Shown: positions 37,170 through 46,342, counted from the first letter of the stretch. The stretch is DNA of 64,000 nucleotides from an uncultured Granulosicoccaceae bacterium (GCA_938035525.1 CALHOI010000038.1:44254-108253); one strand, 5' to 3'. The notes: generated from the letters alone by a model not told the origin. A program made the numbers and translations.

Positions 37170-37768
37170 ATGGATAGTATAAGAACACTTTTTGCACTTC
37201 TTGTCTTTGTCAGTTTTTCTCTACATGCCGACACAATAGAGGATCAGATTCGGGAGTTTGCAGCCGCGGAATACCCTAGCGATAGTAAAATGCAAGGCTA
37301 TGTGTATAGGAAGCAGTTGGCCTCTTATAACTATCTGTTAAGCGTTCAAGACGCGGTGTGAAAGAGATAGCAGTCCGCGAATACCCCAGCGACTATTCGT
37401 TGCAGAAATACGTTTATGATAAACAGGCCACTGCCAAGCGTTACATGATGTCTGTACAGAATACGGAACTAAAAGAGTTCTCTATTCGAGAGTATCCTAA
37501 TGACTATTCATTGCAAAAGTATACTTACGATAAGCAACTCTCAGCAATGAGGTACATGCAAGCCGTCAAAGATCAGGAAGTAATGTCTTTTTCCGTTAGG
37601 GAACACCCGTCGGATTACGCTTTACAGAAATACATGTACAACAAGCAGTTGTCGGCCAAGAACTATATGGGCACGGTTACAAATCAGAGTTTTAAAGAAC
37701 AGGCCGTGCGAGAGTACCCAAATAATTTCGCATTGCAAAAATATGTTTACGATCGCCTTGCATTTTGA
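37170..37768 (+). pseudogene. Secreted 37-residue tandem-repeat protein, interrupted by a frameshift
   Basis: The first part (37170-37361) has a signal peptide (LFALLVFVSFSLHA) and one repeat, then stops. The second part (37358-37768), in another frame, contains four more repeats. Each unit is 37 residues of the form KEFSIREYPNDYSLQKY + TYDKQLSAMRYMQAVKDQEV; the last is truncated after VYDRLAF. At the junction, SVQDA-V followed by KEIAVREYP is one residue short of SVQNTEL-KEF, which is what a single missing base would cause. Restoring one base near 37353-37360 gives a continuous protein of about 199 residues. I do not recognise the repeat. It may be a young pseudogene, a phase-variable gene or a sequencing error; there is no homopolymer or standard slippery heptamer at the site. 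Confidence 0.75.
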
Positions 37769-37865
37769 ATGAGCAATTTAATATGAGTCCTAAACAATAA
37801 TATTGGTTGTGCTTGTCAGCTAATAAGTACTGAATGTGTTGGTTTAACTTAGGTGTGATTAAAGC

Positions 37866-38321
37866 ATGAGAGCTATTGGTAATTTGTTATGGTTTCTGCT
37901 GGGCGGTGCATTTATGGGTATTGCGTGGTTTTTGTTTGGAGTTCTCGCTTTTGTAACTATTATCGGTATCCCATGGGGGAGGGCTTGCTTTGTTATTGGA
38001 AAATTTGCGTTTTTCCCATTTGGCAAAGAGGCTATGTCTAGGAGAGAGTTAAGCAACAGTAAAGATATAGGCACTGGTTTTCTCGGGTCGCTTGGGAATA
38101 TTGTATGGTTCATACTCGCAGGTTTATGGCTTGCTATTGGTCATGTCGTGGCTGCAATACTTTGTTTCATAACAATATTGGGAATTCCGTTTGGTTTGCA
38201 GCATCTAAAGTTAGCAGGGATTTCCCTAGCACCTGTAGGCAAGACTGTCGTACCAAAGACCGTTGCAAAAGTCGCAATGGAGGATAGTGCTAGGGATTAC
38301 ATCAACAAAAAGAGAAAGTAA
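37866..38321 (+). CDS. yccF: YccF domain membrane protein
   Basis: An inner-membrane protein of 151 residues with two copies of the YccF domain: MRAIGNLLWFLLGGAFMGIAWFLFGVLAF then GIPWGRACFVIGKFAFFPFG, and again IVWFILAGLWLAIGHVVAAILCFITILGIPFGLQHLKLA. Each copy gives a transmembrane hairpin with the conserved IxGIPxG...F/L turn. The C-terminus after VPKTVAKVAMEDSA is a short basic tail (NKKRK). The function of YccF is not established. The gene stands alone, between the disrupted repeat gene and the convergent glycosyltransferases. Confidence 0.93.
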   Translation: MRAIGNLLWFLLGGAFMGIAWFLFGVLAFVTIIGIPWGRACFVIGKFAFFPFGKEAMSRRELSNSKDIGTGFLGSLGNIVWFILAGLWLAIGHVVAAILCFITILGIPFGLQHLKLAGISLAPVGKTVVPKTVAKVAMEDSARDYINKKRK

Positions 38322-38558
38322 TAGCAAGTAAAAATCTTTGCCTGTGTGGATTCCGAGATATGTCGATATATGGTGCTTCGTGTTTCACTTCCTATTTGCT
38401 CATCGCTAAAAATTCTTGGGCTTAAATTTAGTAAATTTGACTGTCCACGTGGAGACTATTGACTTTTGTTGTGATGGAGTAGCTACTGATCTTCATTTCA
38501 GCCATATTCATCAAAAAAATTACCATTTGAGGTTAATGCCCAAAAGAGGTTTTTTTGT

Positions 38559-39473
38559 CTATCCGCCATGGTCCAGATAATCTTTAATAAACCCAGTGTG
38601 TCCCATTATTTTCCCGCAGGCTTTGTAAAATAACAACGTTGCATGGATTCGGTGCTGTGGATGCCAGAACATCGTTAGCCAATAAATACCACTTAAGAAA
38701 AACAGCCCAGACGTTTTTACTAGTCGCACAGATTCTGAGACCCAACCAGGTTCAAACATACGTTGCACAATAACGTTGGTATTACCTATGCGAATATGCC
38801 GACGCTTTAACCAATCAAGGCTCATTCGCCCTTCTGCAACCGTTTCATCAACAATGGCATTTGCTGCCCAGTGCATCGTATAACCTAGTTGATCAAGCCG
38901 CCTGAAAAACACCATATCGTCAGCACCGGTTTTAGCAATGGCGGTATCGAAGGGTTCTGTTAACAAATCCTGATAACAACAAGTTCGAGCCATGAAATTC
39001 CCGGACGCATAAAAAACCGTTTTTGTACCATCAGGTAGCTGCTGATCTGCACCGTAATACTGTGGCATATCAGACCATGGCTTGGCATCGTCGGGGAATA
39101 CTGACAGCACAGGGCCGCTAACAGCATCAGCGTTGTACATTGATTGCACGCGCATTAGTTCTGATAACCATTGCGGTGATGGCCATTCATCATCATCCAG
39201 CATTGCAATAAAACGCGGTTTCAATTCCAGGGCGACTTCAACAGCTCTGTTTCTGGCGTAGGCAATGCCTGCTTGCTCCTCGAAAACGCAAGTAACTGGC
39301 CAGCGATAGTCAACCAGCGCATCACAGACACCGGTGCCTTGTTTTTTTTTATCGTTGTCAACAACCACAACGGAGCACGTACCATCGTATTCAAGCTCAG
39401 CGATATGCTGCAACAGGTTCAATAAACCTTCGGGGCGTCGACAGGTGCAGATACCGATTACAATATCTAGCAC
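38559..39473 (-). CDS. Family 2 glycosyltransferase
   Basis: A GT-A fold glycosyltransferase of 304 residues. The nucleotide-binding start VIGICTCRRPEGLLNLL and VVVVDND, the metal-binding acidic motif MLDDDEWPSPQWL (DDDE at about residue 100) and the acceptor-domain motif KTGADDMVFFRRL place it in family GT2. Near the C-terminus (about residues 245-290) a hydrophobic segment LFFLSGIYWLTMFW could attach it to the membrane. It follows another GT2 gene by two bases and shares the strand with the epimerase gene, suggesting an operon for one surface saccharide. The sugar and acceptor are unknown. Confidence 0.9.
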   Translation of the reverse strand: MLDIVIGICTCRRPEGLLNLLQHIAELEYDGTCSVVVVDNDKKKQGTGVCDALVDYRWPVTCVFEEQAGIAYARNRAVEVALELKPRFIAMLDDDEWPSPQWLSELMRVQSMYNADAVSGPVLSVFPDDAKPWSDMPQYYGADQQLPDGTKTVFYASGNFMARTCCYQDLLTEPFDTAIAKTGADDMVFFRRLDQLGYTMHWAANAIVDETVAEGRMSLDWLKRRHIRIGNTNVIVQRMFEPGWVSESVRLVKTSGLFFLSGIYWLTMFWHPQHRIHATLLFYKACGKIMGHTGFIKDYLDHGG

Positions 39474-39475
39474 GG

Positions 39476-40432
39476 TTAATCAGTCCTTGTTGACGTAGGC
39501 TCAACACCACGTATGCGAACTTGCAGGTCGGCTATACGTCGGTACACGCCAGGTGAAAATGTCTGCAGGGTTTGCATTGAACACTGATAAAAAGATAAAA
39601 CCCCATGGCGCTTTGCTTGCAAAATATCACACAACGCTTTTATGGGTGCACTTTTGGCGAAAAACCGAGAGCGAAAGCCAGCGCGATAGCCGCGGTAAGC
39701 TGTTTCGGGCATTTCGTGTTTTATCGAGTCTACCCAATTCATGAAGCTTTGATGTTCGCGACTTTCGCCGTGTTTAAAAACCGGGCTCTGCGATAGCCTT
39801 TCGGCGTCGAATGGGTCATCGTACAGTGTTAACGGCAACTCAATCATGCTGATATTAATGCCTTTGAGCCACATGCTGGCCACGAACTGCGCGTCGTCTC
39901 CAAACGAGAGTGTTTCATCAAACGGGTTCTGTAGCGCTAAATCTGTAGCCAGTACGATACTGCTCGGGTGAACCCAACCTTTCTCAATAAACAGATAGTC
40001 AAAGATGTTCTCGTTTTTCTGTAAGCCTCGCGCCGGCTTTATCCACCAATTTGCGACCCCTCGATTAATATAGTTTTGGCTATAGAATAATGTTTGCGGT
40101 TCAGACTTCAGTTGCTCGGCCATTGTGGCCAGTTTTGTTGGCATAAAGATGTCATCGGCATCCAGAAACGCAATGTAATCAGCCGATGCATGAGCCACAC
40201 CGGTGTTTCTGGCCGCGGCTGCACTGCCACAATGATGCGCAATCAGCCTGATAGTGCATTTATCATGATACGGACTTAGTGCTTGTTGCATGTTGTCGGT
40301 GGATTGCTCATCATCCACCACAATAATTTCAAAATCACTGATTGATTGGTTTAAGCACGATTCAATTGCGCGCCCAATGGTGTGTGCACGGTTCAGGCTG
40401 GGAATAATGACACTGAAGAGTGGCTTACTCAT
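39476..40432 (-). CDS. Family 2 glycosyltransferase
   Basis: A 318-residue GT2 glycosyltransferase. The start FSVIIPSLNRAHTIGRAIESCLNQS contains the classical nucleotide-binding strand, IIVVDDEQSTDN follows, and DYIAFLDADDIFMPTKL holds the DxD metal motif. The conserved SFGDDAQFVASMWLKG segment is the usual base region. No transmembrane helix is evident. It is the middle gene of the minus-strand group (epimerase, this gene, second glycosyltransferase). Substrate not determinable. Confidence 0.9.
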   Translation of the reverse strand: MSKPLFSVIIPSLNRAHTIGRAIESCLNQSISDFEIIVVDDEQSTDNMQQALSPYHDKCTIRLIAHHCGSAAAARNTGVAHASADYIAFLDADDIFMPTKLATMAEQLKSEPQTLFYSQNYINRGVANWWIKPARGLQKNENIFDYLFIEKGWVHPSSIVLATDLALQNPFDETLSFGDDAQFVASMWLKGINISMIELPLTLYDDPFDAERLSQSPVFKHGESREHQSFMNWVDSIKHEMPETAYRGYRAGFRSRFFAKSAPIKALCDILQAKRHGVLSFYQCSMQTLQTFSPGVYRRIADLQVRIRGVEPTSTRTD

Positions 40433-40480
40433 TAGATATCAATGATCATTAGTACGATTGTGGGCACTTGACGGCTTGCC

Positions 40481-41425
40481 TTAAGGATGCGGCAGGTTTT
40501 GTTGAATGTAGTTAGCCGTTTTCATGATGCCTTCTTCAAGTGACACCATACGACCATCCAACACAGCCTTCATTTTTTCAATACTGGGTTGGCGTCTGGT
40601 TGTATCGCCTTTTTTCAGTGGGTCTGTATAAACAATTTCTGATGTTGAGTCCAGCAAGTTAATGATCGTTTGAGCCAGCTCTGTGATGGTAATTTCCCGC
40701 TCACTGCCAATATTCAGAACATCATTAGTGGCTAGATTATTCTTAAGTATTTTTATAGTGGCATCAATGTTGTCATCAACGTAACAAAAGGTCCTTGTTT
40801 GCCGACCATCTCCATGGATGGATATATCTCGGTTAAGCAGCGCTTTTTGAATAAACTGGGCAATGACAAAGTCTGTGCTCTGCAGCGGGCCATACGTGTT
40901 AAAAAAACGGAAAATCGTAAATTCAAGTCCAAATTCTTGCTGGTAGCTTTTGCAGTAGGCTTCGCCAGCGTTTTTAACAATAGAGTAAGGCAGGCGCGAG
41001 TTTAACGGGGTGGTATCTTCAACTTGTGGGATTTCAACAGGTTCGCCATAGACTTCAGAGGAGGACGCGAAAAACACTTTTTTTACCCCAGAGTCTTTTG
41101 ACAAACTGAGTATGTGCTTGATGCCTTCTATATCTTCTAAAACCTTTATAGGGTTCGCTAGCGTTCGTTGTACGCCTACTACAGCAGCATAGTGGAACAC
41201 ATAATCAATGCCATTTGAGCCAAAAACAGGTGATATGTCAGCCCAGCTGTTCACATCCGCATTTATAAAACACCATCTTTTGGTATTGCCTGAGGGTAAT
41301 TTGTCTGTGTTTCCAGTCGATAAATTGTCGACAATAATGACGTAGTAGTTGCCCTCTGCCACAAGTCTGCGTGCCAGGCTACCTCCTAAGTTTCCCGCAC
41401 CACCTGTGATTAGTATCGTCTCCAT
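40481..41425 (-). CDS. NAD-dependent nucleotide-sugar epimerase/dehydratase
   Basis: An extended short-chain dehydrogenase of 314 residues. The N-terminal TGGAGNLGGSLARRL is the Rossmann glycine motif, FASSSEVYG carries the catalytic Ser, and YSIVK (about residue 146) the catalytic Tyr and Lys. RFFNTYGPLQ and GDGRQTRTFCYVDD are shared by UDP-glucose 4-epimerases, UDP-glucuronate decarboxylases and dTDP-glucose dehydratases, so the exact reaction cannot be fixed. It lies 48 bases upstream of the two glycosyltransferase genes and probably supplies their donor sugar. The first ATG gives a conserved METILITGG start. Confidence 0.9.
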   Translation of the reverse strand: METILITGGAGNLGGSLARRLVAEGNYYVIIVDNLSTGNTDKLPSGNTKRWCFINADVNSWADISPVFGSNGIDYVFHYAAVVGVQRTLANPIKVLEDIEGIKHILSLSKDSGVKKVFFASSSEVYGEPVEIPQVEDTTPLNSRLPYSIVKNAGEAYCKSYQQEFGLEFTIFRFFNTYGPLQSTDFVIAQFIQKALLNRDISIHGDGRQTRTFCYVDDNIDATIKILKNNLATNDVLNIGSEREITITELAQTIINLLDSTSEIVYTDPLKKGDTTRRQPSIEKMKAVLDGRMVSLEEGIMKTANYIQQNLPHP

Positions 41426-41570
41426 CCCTAGAGCATAGCAGCGGTAAGCGTTAAGCCCTGCGATGTACCGTTCAAATATACAAGTTTGCTACAGGTATAA
41501 TTACCTGAAAAAGCATGCTCGTCTGTCAGTATAATTTGGGGTTACAGTCACATAATGGAGTTTTCATGAT

Positions 41571-42155
41571 ATGAACCAATTGGTTAAACAAAGCACGCTA
41601 CTACTGTTGAAGGTCTTTATTCTGTGCGTGATAAGCGTTCATGTTAAAGCCCAACAACTTCCGCCTGTGCAAAACGTGCAACTCAATGGTGATCAAATCA
41701 CCTGGGATGCAGTAGAAGGTGCCACTGGATACAACGTGTATTTTCAGGGCAACTATGAAACCACTCTTCGAGGTGATCTCCAATACACTGCAACGGAAAC
41801 GGGTTCATATGGTATTACCGCGTTTGATGATGCTGGTAACTTCAGTCCTCGAAGGGGTTCTAATGCGGTGTTTTTTGAAGGTGGTGTAGATAACCGACCA
41901 TTTGTAATAGAAGTGGGTGAGGGTGTTGCGTACATTACACAGCGTTGTTTTGATGTGGGCGCTGGTGACACCTGTGTGGCGCGATGCGGAGGTGTGATTA
42001 ACGGCTTTCTTGTCGGGTCTGCCACAGGGGGTTCTTGCAGCAGTTCTGATGGCACAAACATCAATTCTCTTATCAGCTTCAAGGAGTATGCTTGCACAGT
42101 GTCCGTTTTTACATCGAGGGTGGAATCCAAAGTGGCGTGCCTGGTCCTCGAATAA
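41571..42155 (+). CDS. Secreted protein with FnIII-like domain
   Basis: A 194-residue precursor with a signal peptide (hydrophobic TLLLLKVFILCVISVHVKA, cleavage after KA). Residues about 30-100 resemble a fibronectin type III-like module: PPVQNVQLNGDQITWDAVEGATGYNVYFQG and TATETGSYGITAFDDAGNFSP are the beta-strand pattern seen in secreted bacterial enzymes. The C-terminal half has six Cys residues (QRCFDV, DTCVARCGG, GSCSSSD, YACTVSV, VACLVLE), so disulfides are likely. No known enzyme motif. It diverges from the epimerase gene and is followed by a strong terminator before mnmG. Confidence 0.8.
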   Translation: MNQLVKQSTLLLLKVFILCVISVHVKAQQLPPVQNVQLNGDQITWDAVEGATGYNVYFQGNYETTLRGDLQYTATETGSYGITAFDDAGNFSPRRGSNAVFFEGGVDNRPFVIEVGEGVAYITQRCFDVGAGDTCVARCGGVINGFLVGSATGGSCSSSDGTNINSLISFKEYACTVSVFTSRVESKVACLVLE

Positions 42156-42183
42156 TCTGGGCTTGAACAACGAAAAATTAGAC

Positions 42184-42208
42184 CCGGCGCGACCTATCGC
42201 GCCGGTTT
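42184..42208 (+). terminator. Intrinsic terminator after the FnIII-like protein gene
   Basis: A nine-base perfect stem, CCGGCGCGA (42184-42192) with TCGCGCCGG (42197-42205), closes a four-base loop and is followed by TTTGCTC. The stem is very strong, the T-run short. It insulates mnmG from upstream transcription. Confidence 0.75.
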
Positions 42209-42343
42209 GCTCTGCGATTTTGGCCCTTGGTTGACGCACTGATAGCTCGGGGTTATGCCAATCAATCCAGTGGGGAGCGTTTTATCCTTCATATTGCGTA
42301 AGACCCAGCATCCGGTTCACAGATCAGGTTCGTAACAACGGGG

Positions 42344-42349
42344 TATAAT
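42344..42349 (+). promoter_or_regulatory. Likely -10 box of the mnmG promoter
   Basis: TATAAT, a perfect -10 hexamer, lies 33-38 bases before the mnmG start. A -35 element at standard spacing is weak (AGATCA at 42321-42326). It follows the strong upstream terminator. Confidence 0.5.
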
Positions 42350-42381
42350 CGGGATCTGTCTCACCGCCAGGTATTGGCATC

Positions 42382-44268
42382 ATGGATTTTCCTACTCAAT
42401 TTGACGTTATTGTTGTCGGCGGTGGCCACGCGGGTACCGAAGCTGCCTTAGCGGCCGCGCGTACCGGCGCGAAAACCCTGCTGCTAACCCACAATATAGA
42501 AACATTGGGCCAGATGAGCTGTAACCCGGCTATCGGTGGTATTGGTAAAGGTCATCTGGTTAAAGAGATCGACGCCTTGGGTGGGGCCATGGCGAAAGCG
42601 GCCGACTTGGCCGGTATTCACTTTCGCACGCTCAATCAGCGCAAAGGGCCAGCCGTCAGAGCGACTCGCGCGCAGGCTGATCGCACCCTGTACCGCAATG
42701 CCATTCGCATCATTATCGAAAATCAAGAAAACCTGACGCTGTTCCAACAAGCCGTTGATGATTTAATCATTGAAGGCGATTCGGTCGTTGGTGTGTTAAC
42801 TCAGTTGGGTGTGCGTTTTAAAGCACCGTCTGTCGTGTTAACCGTGGGCACCTTTCTGGCTGGAAAAATTCATGTGGGTGAAGCCCAACAATCAGCAGGC
42901 AGAGCAGGGGACCCACCGGCACAAACACTGGCAATGCGTTTGCGCGAATTGCCCATGGAAACGGGCAGACTAAAAACTGGCACGCCGCCACGCATTGACA
43001 GCAGAACCATCGACTACAGCGAGTTGGCGGCACAGCCTGGGGATGACCCACGCCCTGTGTTTTCTTATCTTGGCACCGATAAAGATCACCCCGAGCAGGT
43101 GCACTGCCATATCACGCACACCAATGAAAAAACCCACGAAATCATTAATGGTGCGCTAGATCGCTCACCATTGTTTTCAGGCAACATTGAAGGTGTGGGG
43201 CCGCGCTATTGTCCGTCCATTGAAGACAAGGTTGTGCGCTTTGCCGATAAAGATTCGCACCAGATATTCATAGAGCCAGAAGGGTTGAATACCCACGAGG
43301 TTTATCCCAACGGTATATCCACCAGCTTACCGTTTGATGTTCAAATTGCTTATGTGCAATCGATAAAGGGTTTTGAGAATGCGCATATCACCCGGCCGGG
43401 TTATGCCATTGAGTACGACTTTTTTGACCCGCGCGGTTTGCGATCATCGTTGGAAACACGTTGCATTAATGGCTTGTTTTTCGCTGGACAAATTAATGGC
43501 ACCACCGGTTACGAAGAAGCCGGAGCGCAAGGTCTGGTTGCCGGGCTCAATGCGGCGCGTCAGGTCAGGGGTGAAGCACCTTGGTCTCCTCGTCGAGACG
43601 AAGCTTATATTGGTGTACTGGTTGATGACTTGATTACCCGTGGTACCCGCGAACCCTATCGTATGTTTACCAGTCGCGCAGAATACCGATTAAAGCTGCG
43701 CGAGGACAACGCTGACTTGCGGCTAACCGAAACCGGCAGAGCTATGGGTCTGGTTGATGACGTTCGCTGGGAAGCGTTCAGTAAAAAGTCAGAAGGCATT
43801 GGTTTGCTACAAGGCCAACTCAAAGATCTGTGGATTCGCCCAAACACCACCGAGGCAAAAACCCTCACACAAGAAACTGGCCTGGAGCTTTCGCGCGAGC
43901 GTCGTTTTAGCGAGATGTTAAAAATGCCGGAAGTTAAATTGCATCGCTTGCTAGAATTAGTAAAACCTGAACTGGCAGAACTTGACCGTCAAGTCATCGA
44001 GCAGGTTGAGATACAAGGCAAATACGCAGGCTACCTTGATCGACAACAAGCTGATATAGATCGTTCTCGTGGGCAGCTGGAAACCAAACTGCCAGACACA
44101 CTCGACTACAACGACGTTGATGGTTTGTCTAATGAAGTGCGACAAAAATTTATTGAGCATCGTCCTGAGACTATTGATCAGGCATCGCGCATATCTGGTG
44201 TCACACCTGCTGCACTATCCTTGTTGATGGTGCATCTGAAAAAGCAGTCTTTAAAGGCGAGCGCTTGA
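42382..44268 (+). CDS. mnmG: tRNA uridine-5-carboxymethylaminomethyl modification enzyme MnmG
   Basis: MnmG (GidA) is the FAD and NADH-dependent partner of MnmE in modifying U34. The N-terminal [19 protein letters not shown] is the FAD-binding motif, [20 protein letters not shown] and [17 protein letters not shown] are family signatures, and [19 protein letters not shown] is the C-terminal FAD contact. It has the usual 628 residues. In this chromosome it is separated from mnmE by about 6 kb of accessory genes and is followed by rsmG after seven bases. Confidence 0.99.
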   Translation: MDFPTQFDVIVVGGGHAGTEAALAAARTGAKTLLLTHNIETLGQMSCNPAIGGIGKGHLVKEIDALGGAMAKAADLAGIHFRTLNQRKGPAVRATRAQADRTLYRNAIRIIIENQENLTLFQQAVDDLIIEGDSVVGVLTQLGVRFKAPSVVLTVGTFLAGKIHVGEAQQSAGRAGDPPAQTLAMRLRELPMETGRLKTGTPPRIDSRTIDYSELAAQPGDDPRPVFSYLGTDKDHPEQVHCHITHTNEKTHEIINGALDRSPLFSGNIEGVGPRYCPSIEDKVVRFADKDSHQIFIEPEGLNTHEVYPNGISTSLPFDVQIAYVQSIKGFENAHITRPGYAIEYDFFDPRGLRSSLETRCINGLFFAGQINGTTGYEEAGAQGLVAGLNAARQVRGEAPWSPRRDEAYIGVLVDDLITRGTREPYRMFTSRAEYRLKLREDNADLRLTETGRAMGLVDDVRWEAFSKKSEGIGLLQGQLKDLWIRPNTTEAKTLTQETGLELSRERRFSEMLKMPEVKLHRLLELVKPELAELDRQVIEQVEIQGKYAGYLDRQQADIDRSRGQLETKLPDTLDYNDVDGLSNEVRQKFIEHRPETIDQASRISGVTPAALSLLMVHLKKQSLKASA

Positions 44269-44275
44269 TTCACTT

Positions 44276-44965
44276 GTGACGTCTGGCCCCGATAACCTGA
44301 GCGCTGCTAGGCTTCATGAAAAACTTGTAGCCGGTTCGCAACAATTATCTGTATCGCTAAGCACTGAACAAGCGTCCTTGCTTGTACAGTACTTGTTGAT
44401 GCTGGAAAAGTGGAATCGTGTCTATAATCTGACGGCAGTTCGCCGGGTAGACGACATGGTTGGTCGGCATATTCTGGATAGCTTGTCTGTGCTGTCACAC
44501 CTGCCTAAACCGGGCTCTTCTGTTTATCAGCAAACAAACGATATTGATGTCATGGATGTTGGCACTGGTGCCGGTTTGCCTGTTTTGCCTTTGGCCATAT
44601 GCCGCCCTGACTTGCAGTTTCTGTCGGTGGAATCCAATGGCAAGAAAACCCGTTTCCAGCAACAGGTGGTTATGGACCTTGGGCTGACTCATGTTCGTGT
44701 TGAACAGCAGCGTGTGGAAGATGTGTCTGATATTGCCAGTGTTATCGTTTCCCGGGCCTTTACTGCACCTGAAAAATTTCTGCGGGCCGTCGAAAAAAAT
44801 ACAACCAAAGGCTCGCGTATCATTATTATGCTTGGATTGAAAGAGCACATGCCCGATAAACTGGCAGATGGTTTTAGTCTGGCAGGGCTGCACAGTATCA
44901 ACTATTTAAACGGTGATTTTGATCGGCACATTGCGCTTATAGAGCGGCATACTTTTCGGCAATGA
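44276..44965 (+). CDS. rsmG: 16S rRNA (guanine527-N7)-methyltransferase RsmG
   Basis: RsmG (GidB) methylates G527 of 16S rRNA. The family motifs LMLEKWNRVYNLTAVR, GRHILDSLSVL, the SAM motif MDVGTGAGLPVLPLAI and VVSRAFTAPEKFL-like segment (IVSRAFTAPEKFLR) are present. The 229-residue form starts at GTG 44276, seven bases after mnmG, and includes about 20 residues before the conserved region, as in other members. It is followed on the same strand by the HupE-like gene after 31 bases, which may share its transcript. Confidence 0.97.
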   Translation: MTSGPDNLSAARLHEKLVAGSQQLSVSLSTEQASLLVQYLLMLEKWNRVYNLTAVRRVDDMVGRHILDSLSVLSHLPKPGSSVYQQTNDIDVMDVGTGAGLPVLPLAICRPDLQFLSVESNGKKTRFQQQVVMDLGLTHVRVEQQRVEDVSDIASVIVSRAFTAPEKFLRAVEKNTTKGSRIIIMLGLKEHMPDKLADGFSLAGLHSINYLNGDFDRHIALIERHTFRQ

Positions 44966-44996
44966 TTCAATACACCACCGACGGCAAAATTGGCAG

Positions 44997-45713
44997 ATGA
45001 AAAATTCGTTTCTGCGTCGTAGCACTGAGATCAGTGCCATGCTTCTCGCCCTACTAGTGCTTGGTTTTGGAGCCGCTGCACATGCCCACAACGTGACCCC
45101 TGGTGATGCAGGCTATATCCAGGAAATTTGGGGTGTTCATATTGTCCCGTTCATGTACCTCGGTGCTAAGCACATGGTCACCGGATACGATCACATACTG
45201 TTCTTGTTCGGTGTCGTTTTCTTCTTGTACAATTTTCGCAATGTTGCGATTTATGTCAGTTTGTTTGCTATTGGACACTCAATCACGATGCTTCTTGGCG
45301 TCTGGTACGGATGGGGTGTCAATGCTTATATTGTTGATGCAATTATTGGTTTTTCGGTGGTTTACAAAGCGCTGGACAACCTCGGTGTGTTTGGAAAATG
45401 GTTTGGGCACCAACCCAACACAAAAATTGCAACCCTGATATTTGGTCTTATTCACGGTACAGGGCTTGCGACAAAGTTATTGGAATACCAGATTTCAGAA
45501 GATGGTCTTTTGCCTAACTTGTTGGCGTTCAACGTTGGTGTCGAGATAGGTCAAATTTTGGCACTCTGTGTGATCCTGATCGTTATGGGCTATCTGCGAA
45601 GAAGTGAAAATTTCTCCAGATACGCTGTTGCTATTAACGTGGTGATGATATTGCTTGGCCTTGCGCTTATGGCGCAACACATTTTTGGTTACTTCCATTC
45701 TCATTCGCACTAG
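44997..45713 (+). CDS. HupE/UreJ-family membrane protein
   Basis: A 238-residue integral membrane protein with an N-terminal signal-like segment (ISAMLLALLVLGFGAAAHAH) and about six further transmembrane helices. The signature GAKHMVTGYDHILFLFGVVFFLYNFRNVAIYVSLFAIGHSITMLLG, read in parts, with the HxxxGxDHxLF and GHS motifs, is that of the HupE/UreJ family, whose members are implicated in nickel or cobalt movement. The C-terminus ends in HSHSH, a possible metal-binding tail. No hydrogenase or urease genes are in the window, so another metal or role is possible. It lies 20 bases before a membrane-anchored protein of unknown function, likely its partner. Confidence 0.85.
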   Translation: MKNSFLRRSTEISAMLLALLVLGFGAAAHAHNVTPGDAGYIQEIWGVHIVPFMYLGAKHMVTGYDHILFLFGVVFFLYNFRNVAIYVSLFAIGHSITMLLGVWYGWGVNAYIVDAIIGFSVVYKALDNLGVFGKWFGHQPNTKIATLIFGLIHGTGLATKLLEYQISEDGLLPNLLAFNVGVEIGQILALCVILIVMGYLRRSENFSRYAVAINVVMILLGLALMAQHIFGYFHSHSH

Positions 45714-45733
45714 TTACTGATTAAGGTATTGCC

Positions 45734-46342
45734 ATGTTCAACGTTGATAAACCCAGCTTGCATGAACTGCACAGTCTGTCTCAGTTGAGGCGTTCTGCCT
45801 TCGCTGCCGTTATTGGGCTGGTGTTGATTTTCATCACCATTGTGTTACCAGCGGAATATGGCATCGATCCTACTTCCGTTGGGCGCATGCTGGGTCTAAC
45901 AGAAATGGGCGAAATCAAACAGGAATTACATGATGAGGCGGAGCAAGATCATCAGCAGAATGGAGACAGCCAGTCCCTGAATTTCATGAATAGCGTCATT
46001 GGCATTTTTGCCGGTAGCGCGCATGCGGAAGAGCTCTGGAAAGACACGATAACCTTTACGATTGAGCCGGGGGACCATCGGGAGACAAAACTAGCCATGA
46101 ACAAAGGTGACCATGCCCAGTATCTCTGGACGTCATCCGGCGGCCGGATTAACTTTGATTTACACGCGCATGGCGATACTCAATCCAAGACATACGAAAA
46201 AGGGCGCGGAGCTACCGAGGGTGAAGGTGGTTTTGTTGCACCATTTAAAGGAGAACACGGTTGGTTCTGGCGCAATCGTGACAAGGGCAAGGTGACGATA
46301 ACACTAAAAATAAATGGTACTTACCACGAGGTTGTTCAGTAG
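45734..46342 (+). CDS. Membrane-anchored protein, putative partner of the HupE-like protein
   Basis: A 202-residue protein with one N-terminal transmembrane helix (AFAAVIGLVLIFITIVLPAEYGI), a cytoplasmic-positive side (HSLSQLRRS) and a periplasmic domain. After a charged, Gln/Glu/His-rich linker (EIKQELHDEAEQDHQQNGD) the C-terminal 100 residues form a beta-rich domain with TFTIEPGDHRETKLAMNKGD, YLWTSSGGRINFDLHAHGD and GEHGWFWRNRDKGKVTITLKING, which resembles cupredoxin- or emp24-like single-domain modules. Proteins of this layout often follow HupE/UreJ-like genes; this is recalled from family context, not proved here. Function unknown. Confidence 0.75.
   Translation: MFNVDKPSLHELHSLSQLRRSAFAAVIGLVLIFITIVLPAEYGIDPTSVGRMLGLTEMGEIKQELHDEAEQDHQQNGDSQSLNFMNSVIGIFAGSAHAEELWKDTITFTIEPGDHRETKLAMNKGDHAQYLWTSSGGRINFDLHAHGDTQSKTYEKGRGATEGEGGFVAPFKGEHGWFWRNRDKGKVTITLKINGTYHEVVQ

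Noticed and set aside
37353..37365. Programmed -1 ribosomal frameshift in the repeat gene.
   Set aside because: No X XXY YYZ heptamer and no clear downstream pseudoknot; a simple one-base deletion explains the repeat periodicity better.
38441..38456. A third parS-like palindrome, TCCACGTGGA core.
   Set aside because: Only 10 of 16 positions match; the flanks (CTG and GAC) do not follow the consensus.
42240..42381. A second possible oriC upstream of mnmG, as in E. coli.
   Set aside because: No DnaA box cluster or long AT-rich tract is present; only a promoter-like TATAAT.
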